A stretch of DNA of 64,000 nucleotides from Acidobacteriota bacterium. Its GTDB lineage: Bacteria; Acidobacteriota; Terriglobia; Bryobacterales; Bryobacteraceae. Positions within the stretch are counted from its first letter, which is position 1, and every line of letters begins with the position of its first letter. The notes under the pieces were generated by a model. It was not told where the DNA came from. It did not search any database and saw only the letters and a list, made by a program, of their open reading frames with translations. Positions 27,525 through 37,975 of the stretch are shown in pieces. The DNA is taken from positions 1 to 64,000 of the forward strand of contig JANXXI010000338.1 in assembly GCA_025350695.1 (NCBI GenBank). Reading direction: 5' to 3'. Both the position numbers and the translations under genes were made by a program.

Positions 27525-28602
27525 TCGCCGAGCTATCCTCGCCTCCGCCGCCGCGCTGCCAAGGCTTGCCGCTCAGACTCCGCCGCTTCCGCTGGCGCTT
27601 GCCGGACTTGAACATGGCCATTCCACTGGCTTCTTGCGCGCGTTGCAGAGCCGCACTGACGTGACGCTCAGCGGCATGTTCGACCCGTCAAAACCGCTTC
27701 TCGAAAAGTACTCGAAACAGTTCAAGCTGGAAGGCGTTCCTACATTCACGAACCTCGACAAAATGTTGGACGACGTGAAGCCAGACGCCGTCGCCACCTT
27801 CACCAGCACTTACGATCACGTGGCCGTTGTCCGTGCCTGCGCCAAGCGTAAGATTCCAGTGATGATGGAAAAGCCGCTGGCGGTATCGAATGAACATGCC
27901 CGCGAAATTGCCGCTTTGGCTCGTCAATCCGGCATCCCGGTAATGGTGAATTACGAGACAACCTGGTATCGCAGCCACCATGCCATGTGGGACCTATTGA
28001 AGCATCAGAAAGCGATTGGCGACGTCCGTAAGATGGTTGCGATGGACGGGCATCAAGGTCCGAAAGAAATCGGCGTAGGACCGGAGTTTCTCAATTGGCT
28101 CACCGATCCGGTGAAGAACGGCGCCGGAGCGCTTTTCGATTTCGGTTGCTATGGCGCCAATTTAATGACGTGGATGATGGACAACCAGCGTCCGCTGTCG
28201 GTCACTGCCCGGGTGCAGCATATGAAGCCACACATCTATGCCAAGGTTGACGACGAAGCCAACATACTGGTGGAGTATCCGAAAGCGATCGGCATAATTG
28301 AAGGCTCCTGGAATTGGCCGTTCAGCCGTAAGGATTTTGAGCTATACGCGGAGACCGGTTACGCCCACGCCATCGGCGGCAATGTGTTGAAGATTCGCCG
28401 CAAGGATGACAAGCAAGAAGAGATCAAGACGCCGCACGAACTGAATCAAAATGTTCGCGATTCGGTTTCGCATTTGTCCGCCATCACGCGCGGAGTGATC
28501 AAGCCCGGTGCGCTATCCTCACTTGAAAACAATCTGATTGTGACGGAAATCCTGGTGGCGGCGCGCGAATCGGCGAAGACCGGGCGTACAGTGAAGCTCT
28601 AG
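27514..28602 (+). CDS. Gfo/Idh/MocA family oxidoreductase
   Basis: Tat-like N-terminus; PLALAGLEHGHSTGFLRAL, VMMEKPLAVSNEHAREIAALARQSGIPVMVNYET. Confidence 0.93.
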   Translation: MTLTRRAILASAAALPRLAAQTPPLPLALAGLEHGHSTGFLRALQSRTDVTLSGMFDPSKPLLEKYSKQFKLEGVPTFTNLDKMLDDVKPDAVATFTSTYDHVAVVRACAKRKIPVMMEKPLAVSNEHAREIAALARQSGIPVMVNYETTWYRSHHAMWDLLKHQKAIGDVRKMVAMDGHQGPKEIGVGPEFLNWLTDPVKNGAGALFDFGCYGANLMTWMMDNQRPLSVTARVQHMKPHIYAKVDDEANILVEYPKAIGIIEGSWNWPFSRKDFELYAETGYAHAIGGNVLKIRRKDDKQEEIKTPHELNQNVRDSVSHLSAITRGVIKPGALSSLENNLIVTEILVAARESAKTGRTVKL

Positions 28603-28818
28603 TTAACCAATCGACTTCGTCCGAACGGCCGGAGCCTTTCGAACAGCAGCTTTCTTCACTTTCTTGACCTTCTTCTGCTTCGGCGCCTTGAACTTTTTGT
28701 TTCGCTGAGCCTTCGCCCGCTCCGTGCCGGCTGGCTGGGTAGTTTTCTTCCACAGCGGATTTGCCAAGAGCGAAGTCGACAACAATAGGCAGACAAAGAA
28801 TAGACGCATACTGATCAT
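28603..28818 (-). CDS. Small Lys-rich secreted protein
   Basis: Signal peptide MISMRLFFVCLLLSTSLLANP then KAQRNKKFKAPKQKKVKKVKKAAVRKAPAVRTKS. Confidence 0.55.
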   Translation of the reverse strand: MISMRLFFVCLLLSTSLLANPLWKKTTQPAGTERAKAQRNKKFKAPKQKKVKKVKKAAVRKAPAVRTKSIG

Positions 28819-28861
28819 TCTATCGGTTCAGTCGGCGGAAAACCTTAGGCATCTCTCTAAA

Positions 28862-30028
28862 CTACAAATAACTTAGTAGTTTAGACCCACTTTGCCTTTT
28901 CTTCTCAGCAAACCAGGCACAGAACGGGAACATGATCGCCATCGCCGCCAGCCACACCAAATAGACGCCAAGTATTCCCAGACCGAACTCCTTCGGTACG
29001 GGATGGTCTCCCGGGCGGCCCCACATCCAATCGGCATCGAACCCGGTGGCCAATGCGAACAACACCCCGGTTCCGTGCAGCAGCGGCACATGCATCAGGT
29101 AGAAGAACATCGGCACGCGACCCAGCGTCACCAGCGGCTTCAACCACCTAGGAGCCGTATCGGGCAACTGTGAAAGCAGCACAAGGGCAGGCCCCAGCGT
29201 CATCAATACATACAGCAGGGACGGCGGATACTTCATGCAGTTCAGGAACGAAAACAGCGTCCGCATTGCTTCCGGAAATTGCTGGTATGGCCGTGGATCG
29301 CCATACACGTTCAGCCATCGAATCACAACGAACCCGGTCACCAGTGCAAGTCCCGTCCGAAGCACCGCACGCCGCCTAGTCTGCTCGCCCCATGGAAAAA
29401 CCTCGCCGAAACCGTACCCCGCCAGCATTATGCCAATCCAAGGCAGCAACGGATACTGCGGGAAGAAGAAATGCCCCGGCCAAATCTCCATCGGCTTACG
29501 GTCATGCAACACCCGCCACAACCACCAAAAAGGTCCGAACTGCTCCGCTTTAATCGGGTCAGTCAAGTTATGAAGGGCGATGATCAAAACTCCAGCCAAA
29601 CCCACCCAACGCGTGGAGAAACGAAGCAGCCACGAAAGAACAATCATCGACCAGCCAATGGCCCAAATCACTTGCCCCACGGAGAACAGGTAGTTGAAGT
29701 TGAAGAACCAGCCAAAGCAGCGGATGAACGTCAACTCCAAGAAGATCAGCCACAGCCCTCGCGTCCACAGGAAGTGCCGCAGTTCTGGAATAGGCTTGCG
29801 GACGCGCATCAAGTGCCCACTTACGCCCGCCAGGAACACGAACGTTGGGGCGCAGAAGTGAGTGATCCAGCGGATGAAGAACAGCGCCGGCCACGTTTGC
29901 GCGGCGTCCATCGGGTCTGGCAGCGGCGTTTGAAAAAAATCGCGAGTGTGGTCAAGAGCCATTATGGCCATCACCAGCCCACGCAGCAGGTCAATCGAGT
30001 CTAGTCGATACGATCGTTGATCGGCCAT
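28862..30028 (-). CDS. DUF1624/HGSNAT-like membrane acyltransferase
   Basis: RLDSIDLLRGLVMAIMALDHTRDFF...FLAGVSGHLMRVRKPIPELRHFLWTRGLWLIFLEL; multiple TM segments; start trimmed to MADQRSYRLDS. Confidence 0.88.
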   Translation of the reverse strand: MADQRSYRLDSIDLLRGLVMAIMALDHTRDFFQTPLPDPMDAAQTWPALFFIRWITHFCAPTFVFLAGVSGHLMRVRKPIPELRHFLWTRGLWLIFLELTFIRCFGWFFNFNYLFSVGQVIWAIGWSMIVLSWLLRFSTRWVGLAGVLIIALHNLTDPIKAEQFGPFWWLWRVLHDRKPMEIWPGHFFFPQYPLLPWIGIMLAGYGFGEVFPWGEQTRRRAVLRTGLALVTGFVVIRWLNVYGDPRPYQQFPEAMRTLFSFLNCMKYPPSLLYVLMTLGPALVLLSQLPDTAPRWLKPLVTLGRVPMFFYLMHVPLLHGTGVLFALATGFDADWMWGRPGDHPVPKEFGLGILGVYLVWLAAMAIMFPFCAWFAEKKRQSGSKLLSYL

Positions 30029-30030
30029 TT

Positions 30031-31146
30031 CTAATTCCCAACCGCCTCGGCGAAAAATTTCCAGGATTGCATCGCGTTCAAATCCCAACGATAGCGCTCT
30101 TTGGCGATAGCCCGTCCGTTCACTCCCAACTTTGCTCTTAGTTCCGATGACTCCAGCAAGCGCGCCAAGGCAGCCGACAGCTCCGAGGCGCTCTTGGGAT
30201 CCACATGCAACGCTCCGTCGCCAGAAACTTCCGGAAGGCAGGAAGTGCACGAGGTGACCACCGGAACGCCACACGCCATCGCTTGAGCCACCGGCAACCC
30301 GAAGCCTTCGTAAAGCGACGGGTATGCGAACGCAGATGCGGCTTTGGTTAATCCGGGGAGGTCTGCCTCAGGGACGTATCCCAGGTACTTCACACCGGGG
30401 AGCCCACCTCGAATCCGGCGCATCGTCTCCATCGAAGCCCATCCCATGGGGCCTGCCAGCACAAGGTCGAAAGCTTCGCGCAAGTGGGTGGGCAACTGCT
30501 GATAAGCATCCAACAAAGTATCCAGGTTCTTCCGTGGCTCCACTGTGCCCAAAGCCAATATAAAGGGCTTATCACGGTGATAGCGGAGAGCAGTCGCGGC
30601 CGCATCGGCGTCGGTTACGTCAAAGAAAGGCGCCGGAATTCCCGGATAGATGGTCTTGATCCTGGCCGCATCCAGTCCCAGAATCTTTACCGCGTCGTGC
30701 TTGGTGTTTTCACTAATACTGATTAAGCCGCTTGCTTGTTTCAGCATCACGGAAAAGTGTTTCTCCGCGGTGATGTTGCCGGGTGTATGGAACTCCGGCA
30801 TAAAAAAACACGTCATGTCGAACAACGTAGCCGTGAGCTTCGCGCCCTTCGGCGATTTGTGGATCTGGTTAGTTGCGTGGAACAGGTCCGCCTTTCGATT
30901 CATCCAATTCAACGTCCAACTGCCCGGCAAGTTCATCCAGTAAAGCAAGGCTAAACGCGGAATGGTTTCGAGGGGACCCAGCACGGATGCTTCATGGTTC
31001 AACGGCCCGGCATCATCCAGCAACGGGAACGCCGTAACGGTGTTTTCCCCACGGTGCAGCATCAAATTCGCCAACCAATAATAGAGGTAATTTTTCACTC
31101 CCGCGCTTCGCAGCAGCAAAGGGGAGGCATCAATGGAGATCCGCAT
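30031..31146 (-). CDS. Glycosyltransferase family 1/4
   Basis: ALGTVEPRKNLDTLLDAYQQL, FAYPSLYEGFGLPVAQAMACGVPVVTSCTSCLPEVSGDGALHVDP. Confidence 0.95.
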   Translation of the reverse strand: MRISIDASPLLLRSAGVKNYLYYWLANLMLHRGENTVTAFPLLDDAGPLNHEASVLGPLETIPRLALLYWMNLPGSWTLNWMNRKADLFHATNQIHKSPKGAKLTATLFDMTCFFMPEFHTPGNITAEKHFSVMLKQASGLISISENTKHDAVKILGLDAARIKTIYPGIPAPFFDVTDADAAATALRYHRDKPFILALGTVEPRKNLDTLLDAYQQLPTHLREAFDLVLAGPMGWASMETMRRIRGGLPGVKYLGYVPEADLPGLTKAASAFAYPSLYEGFGLPVAQAMACGVPVVTSCTSCLPEVSGDGALHVDPKSASELSAALARLLESSELRAKLGVNGRAIAKERYRWDLNAMQSWKFFAEAVGN

Positions 31147-31173
31147 GCTATATAATTTCAGCGGGACCCATTT

Positions 31174-33783
31174 ATGTTAAACCGTCCAAGCATCCTTCAG
31201 CTTACGCTTTTTTTATCGCTGTTTGTAGCAGCCTTCGCCAGGCCCGCCGCGGCCGTTGATTTCGATAAAGATGTGCGCCCGATCCTTGAATCGAAGTGTC
31301 TGCAATGCCACGGAGCAGCCATGAAGCTGGCGAAGCTGGATCTGTCCAGCCGTGAAGCAATGCTGCGAGGTGGGGATCGCGGGCCCGCGCTGATTCCCGG
31401 ATCGCCGGAAAAGAGTCCTATATACATGCGCGTCGCCGGCCTTGAAAAACCCGCCATGCCGATGGGTGGAAAAATCTCTCCGGCGGAAGTGGAAATATTG
31501 AAGCGCTGGGTGACGGATAACGCGCCGTGGGGCGGCGTCATTGCCGCTAAAGTCGATCAGAAAGCCGTCGAAGCCATCGAAGACATGGTGATCCCCAAAG
31601 CCGCGCGTGAGTATTGGGCCTTTCAACTTCCGAAAAAAGCAGCCGTGCCGCAGGTCGCCGACCCTGCCTGGGGCAAACATCCAGTGGATGCGTTTCTGGC
31701 GAAGGAACTGGAAGCTCGCGGCCTGAGTCATGCACCCAAAGCTGATGCCCGAACCCTAGTGCGCCGCGCTTATCTCGATTTGACGGGCCTGCCACCAACC
31801 CCTGATCAGGTGCGCGAGTTCGTCAATGACGAGTCCCCTAAGGCATGGGCCACTCTGATTGAAAAGCTGTTGGCCTCCCCGCAGTATGGCGAACGCTGGG
31901 GCCGTCACTGGTTGGACGTTGCCCGTTATGCTGATTCGAATGGCTATGAACATGATTTCGATCGTCCCAACGCTTGGCGCTATCGCGATTACGTCATTAG
32001 CGCATTTAATAAAGACACGCCTTACGACCGCTTCTTAGTGGAGCAAATCGCCGGCGACGAAGTGGAGCATCCCACAGCCGAAACGCGCATCGCAACGGCG
32101 TTCTTGCGTAATCACGCCAAGATCGGTTTTCGCGAAAAGGACAACCCCCAGTTCCGCTACGAGTATCTGGATGACATGATCGCTACCCTGGGCCGTGGCG
32201 TCTTGGCGATGACCGTGCAATGCGCACGCTGCCACAATCATAAGTTCGATCCCATTCCGCAAAAAGACTATTACAAGTTACAGGCGGCCTTGTTTGGTTA
32301 CGTTGAAGTGGACCATCCCTTAGTAAGTGATGAAGAGGCGTTGAAGTACCGTAAACAATTGAACGAAGTGGAAGCAGCTCTGATCCCATTGCAAGATGAA
32401 CTGCGTCGCATTGAGCAGCCTTATAAAGACCTGCTGATGCCCGCCAAGTACAAACGCTTTCCGGCCAATGTGCAGGAAGCCATCAACACGCCAGAAAACA
32501 AGCGTACGCCTGGCCAGGTGTTACTCGCCAACCAGATCATCCGCACCACCAGCGTCAGCAGCATTGAGGTTGACCGCATCATCAATCCCGAAGATCTAGC
32601 TGCCAAGAAACGACTGCAGGCTAAAACTAAGGAAGTTGAAAAGCGCCGCCCCAAACCCGTACCGGTGGCCATGGGCATCACCGACGGGGATTACCGTTTC
32701 ACTCCCGATGGCCAGGGCGATGAACCCGCGCCGGGTAAGAGCCGCCAAGTGGCCGACTTCGAAGGCAGTTACTTGCATGAAGGCAATGGAACCTACAAAG
32801 TTCCGCCATCTTACTTCCTGCATCATGGTGATGCTAACTCGCGCGGCTCGCAAATGCAGCCCGGTTTCCTTACTGTCGCCACTTACAACAATCCTCCTGT
32901 CGCCGTGCCGCCGGCCGATGGACACACCTCGGGCCGCCGCCTGGCTCTCGCCAAGTGGCTAGGCTCGCGTGACAATCCCCTGCCTTCCCGCGTTATGGTG
33001 AACCGAATCTGGAAGCATCATTTCGGCCAGGGCATCGTTCCGACCATGGATAACTTCGGCAAGAACGGCGAGACTCCCAGTCATCCTGAACTGCTCGATT
33101 GGCTGGCGGTCGAGTTCATGGATCAAGGCTGGAGCATCAAGCAAATGCATCGCCTCTTAATGAATAGCGAGGCCTATCAGCAATCCTCAGAGTTCGCCAC
33201 GGAAGCCGATGTCGCGAAAGACGCAGCCAACCGTTATTTGTGGCGGTTCCGCCAGCAACGGCTTGAAGCCGAATCCGTCCGTGATGTTGTGCTGGCCACC
33301 TCCGGCGCCCTCAATCCGCAGATGTTCGGCAAGTCCATTTTTCCGCATATCAACGACGAAATCCTGGGCAGCATGACGAAGGGTATTTGGAACCAGACCG
33401 TTGGTGAAGACGGGCCCACCGAATGGCGGCGCAGCATTTATGTCTACCGCAAACGCGGCTTGGCGCTGCCGTTCTTTGAGGTGTTTGATCTCCCCGATCA
33501 GAACATTGCCTGTACGCAGCGAAACAGCTCTACCGTGCCGACGCAAGCCTTGATGCTGATGAATGACGATTTCATTTTGCGCCATGCGGGGATGCTGGCC
33601 CAAAGAATCAAAGCGGCGGCCAGCTCAAAGGATGAACAGTTGCGCATCCTTTACGAAATCGCGTTGTCGCGGCAGCCTAGTGCGCAGGAACGCACGCTGG
33701 GCTTGGTGTTCTTGGAAACACAGCCACTGGAAGCCTTCACTCACGTGCTGCTGAACTTGAATGAGTTTGTCTATATTCGCTGA
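31174..33783 (+). CDS. PSD1-type cytochrome c + DUF1549 + DUF1553 protein
   Basis: VRPILESKCLQCHGA, HPVDAFLAKELEARGLSHAPKADARTLVRRAYLDLTGLPPTPDQV, VQCARCHNHKFDPIPQKDYY, WRRSIYVYRKRG. Confidence 0.95.
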   Translation: MLNRPSILQLTLFLSLFVAAFARPAAAVDFDKDVRPILESKCLQCHGAAMKLAKLDLSSREAMLRGGDRGPALIPGSPEKSPIYMRVAGLEKPAMPMGGKISPAEVEILKRWVTDNAPWGGVIAAKVDQKAVEAIEDMVIPKAAREYWAFQLPKKAAVPQVADPAWGKHPVDAFLAKELEARGLSHAPKADARTLVRRAYLDLTGLPPTPDQVREFVNDESPKAWATLIEKLLASPQYGERWGRHWLDVARYADSNGYEHDFDRPNAWRYRDYVISAFNKDTPYDRFLVEQIAGDEVEHPTAETRIATAFLRNHAKIGFREKDNPQFRYEYLDDMIATLGRGVLAMTVQCARCHNHKFDPIPQKDYYKLQAALFGYVEVDHPLVSDEEALKYRKQLNEVEAALIPLQDELRRIEQPYKDLLMPAKYKRFPANVQEAINTPENKRTPGQVLLANQIIRTTSVSSIEVDRIINPEDLAAKKRLQAKTKEVEKRRPKPVPVAMGITDGDYRFTPDGQGDEPAPGKSRQVADFEGSYLHEGNGTYKVPPSYFLHHGDANSRGSQMQPGFLTVATYNNPPVAVPPADGHTSGRRLALAKWLGSRDNPLPSRVMVNRIWKHHFGQGIVPTMDNFGKNGETPSHPELLDWLAVEFMDQGWSIKQMHRLLMNSEAYQQSSEFATEADVAKDAANRYLWRFRQQRLEAESVRDVVLATSGALNPQMFGKSIFPHINDEILGSMTKGIWNQTVGEDGPTEWRRSIYVYRKRGLALPFFEVFDLPDQNIACTQRNSSTVPTQALMLMNDDFILRHAGMLAQRIKAAASSKDEQLRILYEIALSRQPSAQERTLGLVFLETQPLEAFTHVLLNLNEFVYIR

Positions 33784-33961
33784 ATGGGAACACCTCGGAC
33801 TGAGGTTCCCACGGTGTGTCTTCGGGATTCTCGATTGCGAGACCTTCGCCCAATCGTGGTTGCATCAATGCTTGGGAAGTCAAACTATTTTGAAAGCTAA
33901 ACGGAATTGGGTACGCAGTCCTTAAAGGCTTCAGAACAATAAATAGTAGAGTGTTAAGGTT

Positions 33962-35272
33962 ATGGAAACCTGTCTCAGATGCAAATCGGAGCTCGCGGAC
34001 GCAACCAAGGCCTGCCCAGGGTGTGGCTCCGTTGCTGGAGTTCTAACCGGCGACGCCACAGTCGTCATGGCCGCTGACTCCGCGTCCGCGCCCAGCCGCA
34101 CCTCCACCTCCCGCATACTCGAAACATCCATTCCCGACGACGGCCGCTTTCCCCCAGGCACACTCCTCAATAGCCGCTATCGCGTCGTCGGATTGCTTGG
34201 CCGCGGCGGAATGGGCGAAGTCTATCGCGCCACCGACCTAACGCTGGCACAAGCCGTGGCGTTGAAATTTCTGCCCGAAACCGGAGTCTCCGAAAGGGTT
34301 TTGGAACGCTTCCATGCCGAAGTGCGCATTGCCCGGCAAATCTCCCATCCCAACATCTGCCGCGTTTACGATATCGGCGAAGTAGACGGCCAGCCGTTCA
34401 TTTCGATGGAATATGTCGATGGCGAAGATTTGGCCGATCTACTCAAACGCATCGGGCGCTTACCCTCCGACAAGGCTCTTGAAACAGCGCGCAAGATTTG
34501 CGCCGGCTTGGCGGCGGCGCACGACAGAGGCGTTATCCATCGCGATCTGAAGCCGCAAAACATCATGCTCAACAAACGTGGCGAGCCGGTCATTATGGAC
34601 TTCGGCCTCGCCGCGGTCACCGATCAACTCACCGGCGCCGAGGCTCGCATCGGCACGCCCGCTTACATGTCGCCGGAGCAGTTGCGCGGCGACGAAGTGA
34701 CGGCCAAGAGCGACATTTACGCACTGGGGCTTGTCCTGTTTGAGATCTTCAGCGGCAAGCGCGCCTATGAAGCCCGAACCGTTGGCGACTTACTCAAGTT
34801 ACAGGAAGGCGCGCAAATGAGCAGCCTTACTTCGCTCGCCGCCGACATCGATCCGCAAGTCGAAAAAGTTATTAAAAGGTGCCTCAATCCAGCCCCGTCC
34901 CAACGCCCTGCCTCGCCTCTAGCCGTATCCGCTGCGTTGCCAGGTGGGGACCCACTTGCCGCCGCGCTGGCTGCCGGCGAGACGCCTTCCCCGGAACTGG
35001 TCGCATCGTCTGGTAAGACCGAAGGTATGGATCTGCGTTACTCCATCCCAATGCTGGCGTTGGTCCTCATCGTGGTGATCGCACTTCCCGTCATTTATAT
35101 CTCATTCTGCATACTGCAGCGATCCCCGGTTTCGTATTCGCGAGATGTGACGTCTTACCAGGCCCGTAAGATCGCCGCTTCCTTCGGGTATACGCAATCG
35201 CCTGCGGACAGCTACATCAAAATCACCAGTGGAGGGGCTAAAGACTACGCTCCTGAGCCTTCATTCGAATGA
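33962..35272 (+). CDS. Ser/Thr protein kinase with N-terminal zinc ribbon and C-terminal TM
   Basis: METCLRCKSELADATKACPGCGS; YRVVGLLGRGGMGEVYRATD; VIHRDLKPQNIMLNKRGEPVIMDFGLA; GTPAYMSPEQL. Confidence 0.95.
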   Translation: METCLRCKSELADATKACPGCGSVAGVLTGDATVVMAADSASAPSRTSTSRILETSIPDDGRFPPGTLLNSRYRVVGLLGRGGMGEVYRATDLTLAQAVALKFLPETGVSERVLERFHAEVRIARQISHPNICRVYDIGEVDGQPFISMEYVDGEDLADLLKRIGRLPSDKALETARKICAGLAAAHDRGVIHRDLKPQNIMLNKRGEPVIMDFGLAAVTDQLTGAEARIGTPAYMSPEQLRGDEVTAKSDIYALGLVLFEIFSGKRAYEARTVGDLLKLQEGAQMSSLTSLAADIDPQVEKVIKRCLNPAPSQRPASPLAVSAALPGGDPLAAALAAGETPSPELVASSGKTEGMDLRYSIPMLALVLIVVIALPVIYISFCILQRSPVSYSRDVTSYQARKIAASFGYTQSPADSYIKITSGGAKDYAPEPSFE

Positions 35273-35275
35273 CAA

Positions 35276-35312
35276 CCGCGCGGAACGCTCCAATACTGGG
35301 CATTCCGCGCGG
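35276..35312. terminator. Bidirectional terminator hairpin between convergent genes
   Basis: CCGCGCGGAA (35276-35285)/TTCCGCGCGG (35303-35312) perfect 10-bp stem between convergent CDSs. Confidence 0.65.
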
Positions 35313-35335
35313 CTGGTTTACTTCTTCTTACGCAT

Positions 35336-37975
35336 TCACCGGCCCGAGTAAGTCACTGTTATCGAGCTCGTATCGGAATCACCGGCGGCATTGGTGATCT
35401 TAAGCTCAAACGTATAATCACCGGGACCACTTGAGAACTGCGCGGTCGCCTTACTTTGGCCTGCCCCATAAATAGCCGCTTGCGAGCTACCCACGGAACG
35501 CCATTGATAAGTCAGCGCGCCATTCGCCGGCTCTACTGAACCGGAACCGTCCAAAACCACTTCGCGCGAGAAGCCATCCCATTTCACTGGCTTAGCCACG
35601 GCCAAAGGTAGACCGGCGCCACGAGTCGTCAACGCATCCAATACCCGTTGCGGAGTGAATGGAACTTGCCGGATCCTTGCACCGGTCGCATCGAAAATCG
35701 CATTCGCCAATGCCGCGGCGACGATCGTGATAGCGCCTTCACCCGCTCCATCCTGCGTTGCGTTCAGATTGTTGATCGGCACGGTGACCATCTGCGGCAC
35801 AAATTCACCGAACTGGAACACCGGGTACTTGCGCCAATCCGCGGCTGTCACGCCAAAGTCATCCCACCGCACTTCCTCGCGAAGAGCGCGGCTCATGCCT
35901 TGTAAGGTTCCACCTTCCATCTGATTTCGCAATCCATCGGGATTCGAAACCGGGCCTGAATCCTGGCTGATCACAAAACGCGTCACAACCACGTTGCCCT
36001 TGTCCTGGTCCACTTCCACTTCGGCGATCACCGTACTGTAGCCGTTATTTCCTTCATACAGCAGGACCGCCACGCCACGCCCAGTGACCTTGCCCTTTCG
36101 CAGGTTGCCACGCTTGGGGGCGCTACGGGTCTCCCATTTAGCTGCGCTGGCTGCTTGCTTCAACGCATCAATCAGTCGCGGGTCGGCCAGGTGGCGCAGA
36201 CGATACTGCACCGGATCTTCCCCCAACGCCGCGGCCACTTCGTCCATGAAGCTTTCATTGGCGAAGCTGTTCTGCAATCTGTTGGGTGAGCGCAGAGGCC
36301 CCGTAAAGAATGGAGATTGGATGGTATGCGACAGTACCCTTTCATTACGTAAAACCCCGGTGCTTCCCGAAACACCATTCACGGTTCCTGTTCCGTATGC
36401 CGGTGCTGCGTTGCTGTTGTTGCTGAACGCCGCTGGAACGGTCGGTGTTGTGTTCGGAGCCACAGCTGCAATGGTGAGCCCGACCAATTCCCCGGAAATT
36501 ATGTTAGCGGCCGCATTGCCCGTGGGTCGGCCGCCCTTGCTGAAGCTGAAGCCTTCGTAATCCCATGCAGTGAGTTGGTTCTTGTCATCCACACCGGCCT
36601 TTAACCTCATCACAAAAGCGGGGCCGTAGTTTTCACCCGCGACGTTTTCATCGCGGCGTGTGTATTGAACGCGCACCGGCTTGCCCACGGCTTGAGAAAG
36701 AATCGAAGCGTCGTAAGCAACTGTATCCACCCCATTGATACCGTAGCAACCTGAGCCTTCCTTGAAAATGACACGCAAATTGTTGGTGCTTGCGCCAAGC
36801 ACCGTGGCAATGGCGTCGCGCAACGGATAGACGCCTTGCGTCGCCGCATAAATAGTCCCCGTCGCTGCTGTCCCTGTACCCTTAATATCGGCAACGGCGC
36901 AGGAGGTTCCCATCGAACCGTGCATTTGGAACGGATGCAGATAGGTGGCCGAGAAGGTTCGTTTGGCCGCCTTCAATTGTCCATCTACATCGCCGCTATT
37001 TACAATAAATGCCTTGCGCGTTGGCTGCTTGGTCATGAAGTCATAAATGCCGTCAAACGCGGGCAGCGTAGTCCCTCCGGTCCAAGTTACATTCAGTGCC
37101 TGGGCCGCCTGCAGCGCGTCCCATTCGCGGTCCGCAACCACGCCCACGAAATCCTTCTTCACTACTACTTTCACGTTGCCAGGCATCCCTTTTACCGAGC
37201 TTTCATCCACCGAAACCACACGCGCACCTTGTCTAGTGGGACGAACCACCTTGCCATGAAGCATTCCCGGCAACCGCACTGCCTGCACGTATTCAAACTC
37301 GCCAGTTACCTTTGATGGAACGTCAAGACGCGGGATGGATTTGCCAAGCACGGTGTAAGTGGCCGGATCCTTGAATTTTGCCGCGGCGCTAATTGCCGTG
37401 CTAAGTTTCTTGCCGCCTACCAGGCTGCCGTAACTGACGCGGCGGGAACTATCGGCCTTCACCGAAATCACGCCGTTGATAATCTGAAGTTCGCTTACTT
37501 GGGCCTTCAATTGATCCGCCGCCATCTTCAGAAGCGTTTCACGCGCCGTCGCCAAAGCTTGTCGCAACGCGCTAGGACCGAACTGCGTCGGAGAACCTTG
37601 GCTACCGGAACTGACGCCTTGATCGGGCGTGATGGCCGTATCGCAAATGGTCATGTTGACGCGTTCGAAAGGCACATAGAGTTCATCGGCAGCCAACTGC
37701 GCTTGCACGGTACGGAAGCCTTGGCCGAAATCGCACTTGCCGGAGTAGACGTACACCGTCTCATCGGCGGCAATGGCTACCCAGGAATCCGTTGCGGTCA
37801 GAGGCACGGTTGGATAAGGAGCCCCACCAATAGGATTTTGCGCGGAAGCCTGTTGCGGATTTCCGGCAGCATGAAATCCAATTACCAGAGCGCCGGCGGT
37901 TTTAAAGAAGTCGCGCCGATTCAGCGCCTGATAGGCGTCTGTTGTCATGGTTGCGTGCTTCATACTCATTTCCCC
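35336..37975 (-). CDS. Molybdopterin-binding subunit of xanthine dehydrogenase/isoquinoline 1-oxidoreductase family, with C-terminal PKD-like domain
   Basis: Tat motif NRRDFFKTAG; WVAIAADETVYVYSGKCDFGQGFRTVQAQLAADEL; GEGAITIVAAALANAIFDATGARIRQVPFTPQRVLDAL; C-terminal VVLDGSGSVEPANGALTYQWRSVG...YTFELKITNAAGDSDTSSITVTYSG. Confidence 0.92.
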   Translation of the reverse strand, partial: GEMSMKHATMTTDAYQALNRRDFFKTAGALVIGFHAAGNPQQASAQNPIGGAPYPTVPLTATDSWVAIAADETVYVYSGKCDFGQGFRTVQAQLAADELYVPFERVNMTICDTAITPDQGVSSGSQGSPTQFGPSALRQALATARETLLKMAADQLKAQVSELQIINGVISVKADSSRRVSYGSLVGGKKLSTAISAAAKFKDPATYTVLGKSIPRLDVPSKVTGEFEYVQAVRLPGMLHGKVVRPTRQGARVVSVDESSVKGMPGNVKVVVKKDFVGVVADREWDALQAAQALNVTWTGGTTLPAFDGIYDFMTKQPTRKAFIVNSGDVDGQLKAAKRTFSATYLHPFQMHGSMGTSCAVADIKGTGTAATGTIYAATQGVYPLRDAIATVLGASTNNLRVIFKEGSGCYGINGVDTVAYDASILSQAVGKPVRVQYTRRDENVAGENYGPAFVMRLKAGVDDKNQLTAWDYEGFSFSKGGRPTGNAAANIISGELVGLTIAAVAPNTTPTVPAAFSNNSNAAPAYGTGTVNGVSGSTGVLRNERVLSHTIQSPFFTGPLRSPNRLQNSFANESFMDEVAAALGEDPVQYRLRHLADPRLIDALKQAASAAKWETRSAPKRGNLRKGKVTGRGVAVLLYEGNNGYSTVIAEVEVDQDKGNVVVTRFVISQDSGPVSNPDGLRNQMEGGTLQGMSRALREEVRWDDFGVTAADWRKYPVFQFGEFVPQMVTVPINNLNATQDGAGEGAITIVAAALANAIFDATGARIRQVPFTPQRVLDALTTRGAGLPLAVAKPVKWDGFSREVVLDGSGSVEPANGALTYQWRSVGSSQAAIYGAGQSKATAQFSSGPGDYTFELKITNAAGDSDTSSITVTYSGR

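Noticed and set aside
29279-30004. 241-aa ORF opposite the DUF1624-like gene
   Set aside because: Shadow of a multi-TM gene; composition (Q/R/P/H-rich) is typical of antisense translation.
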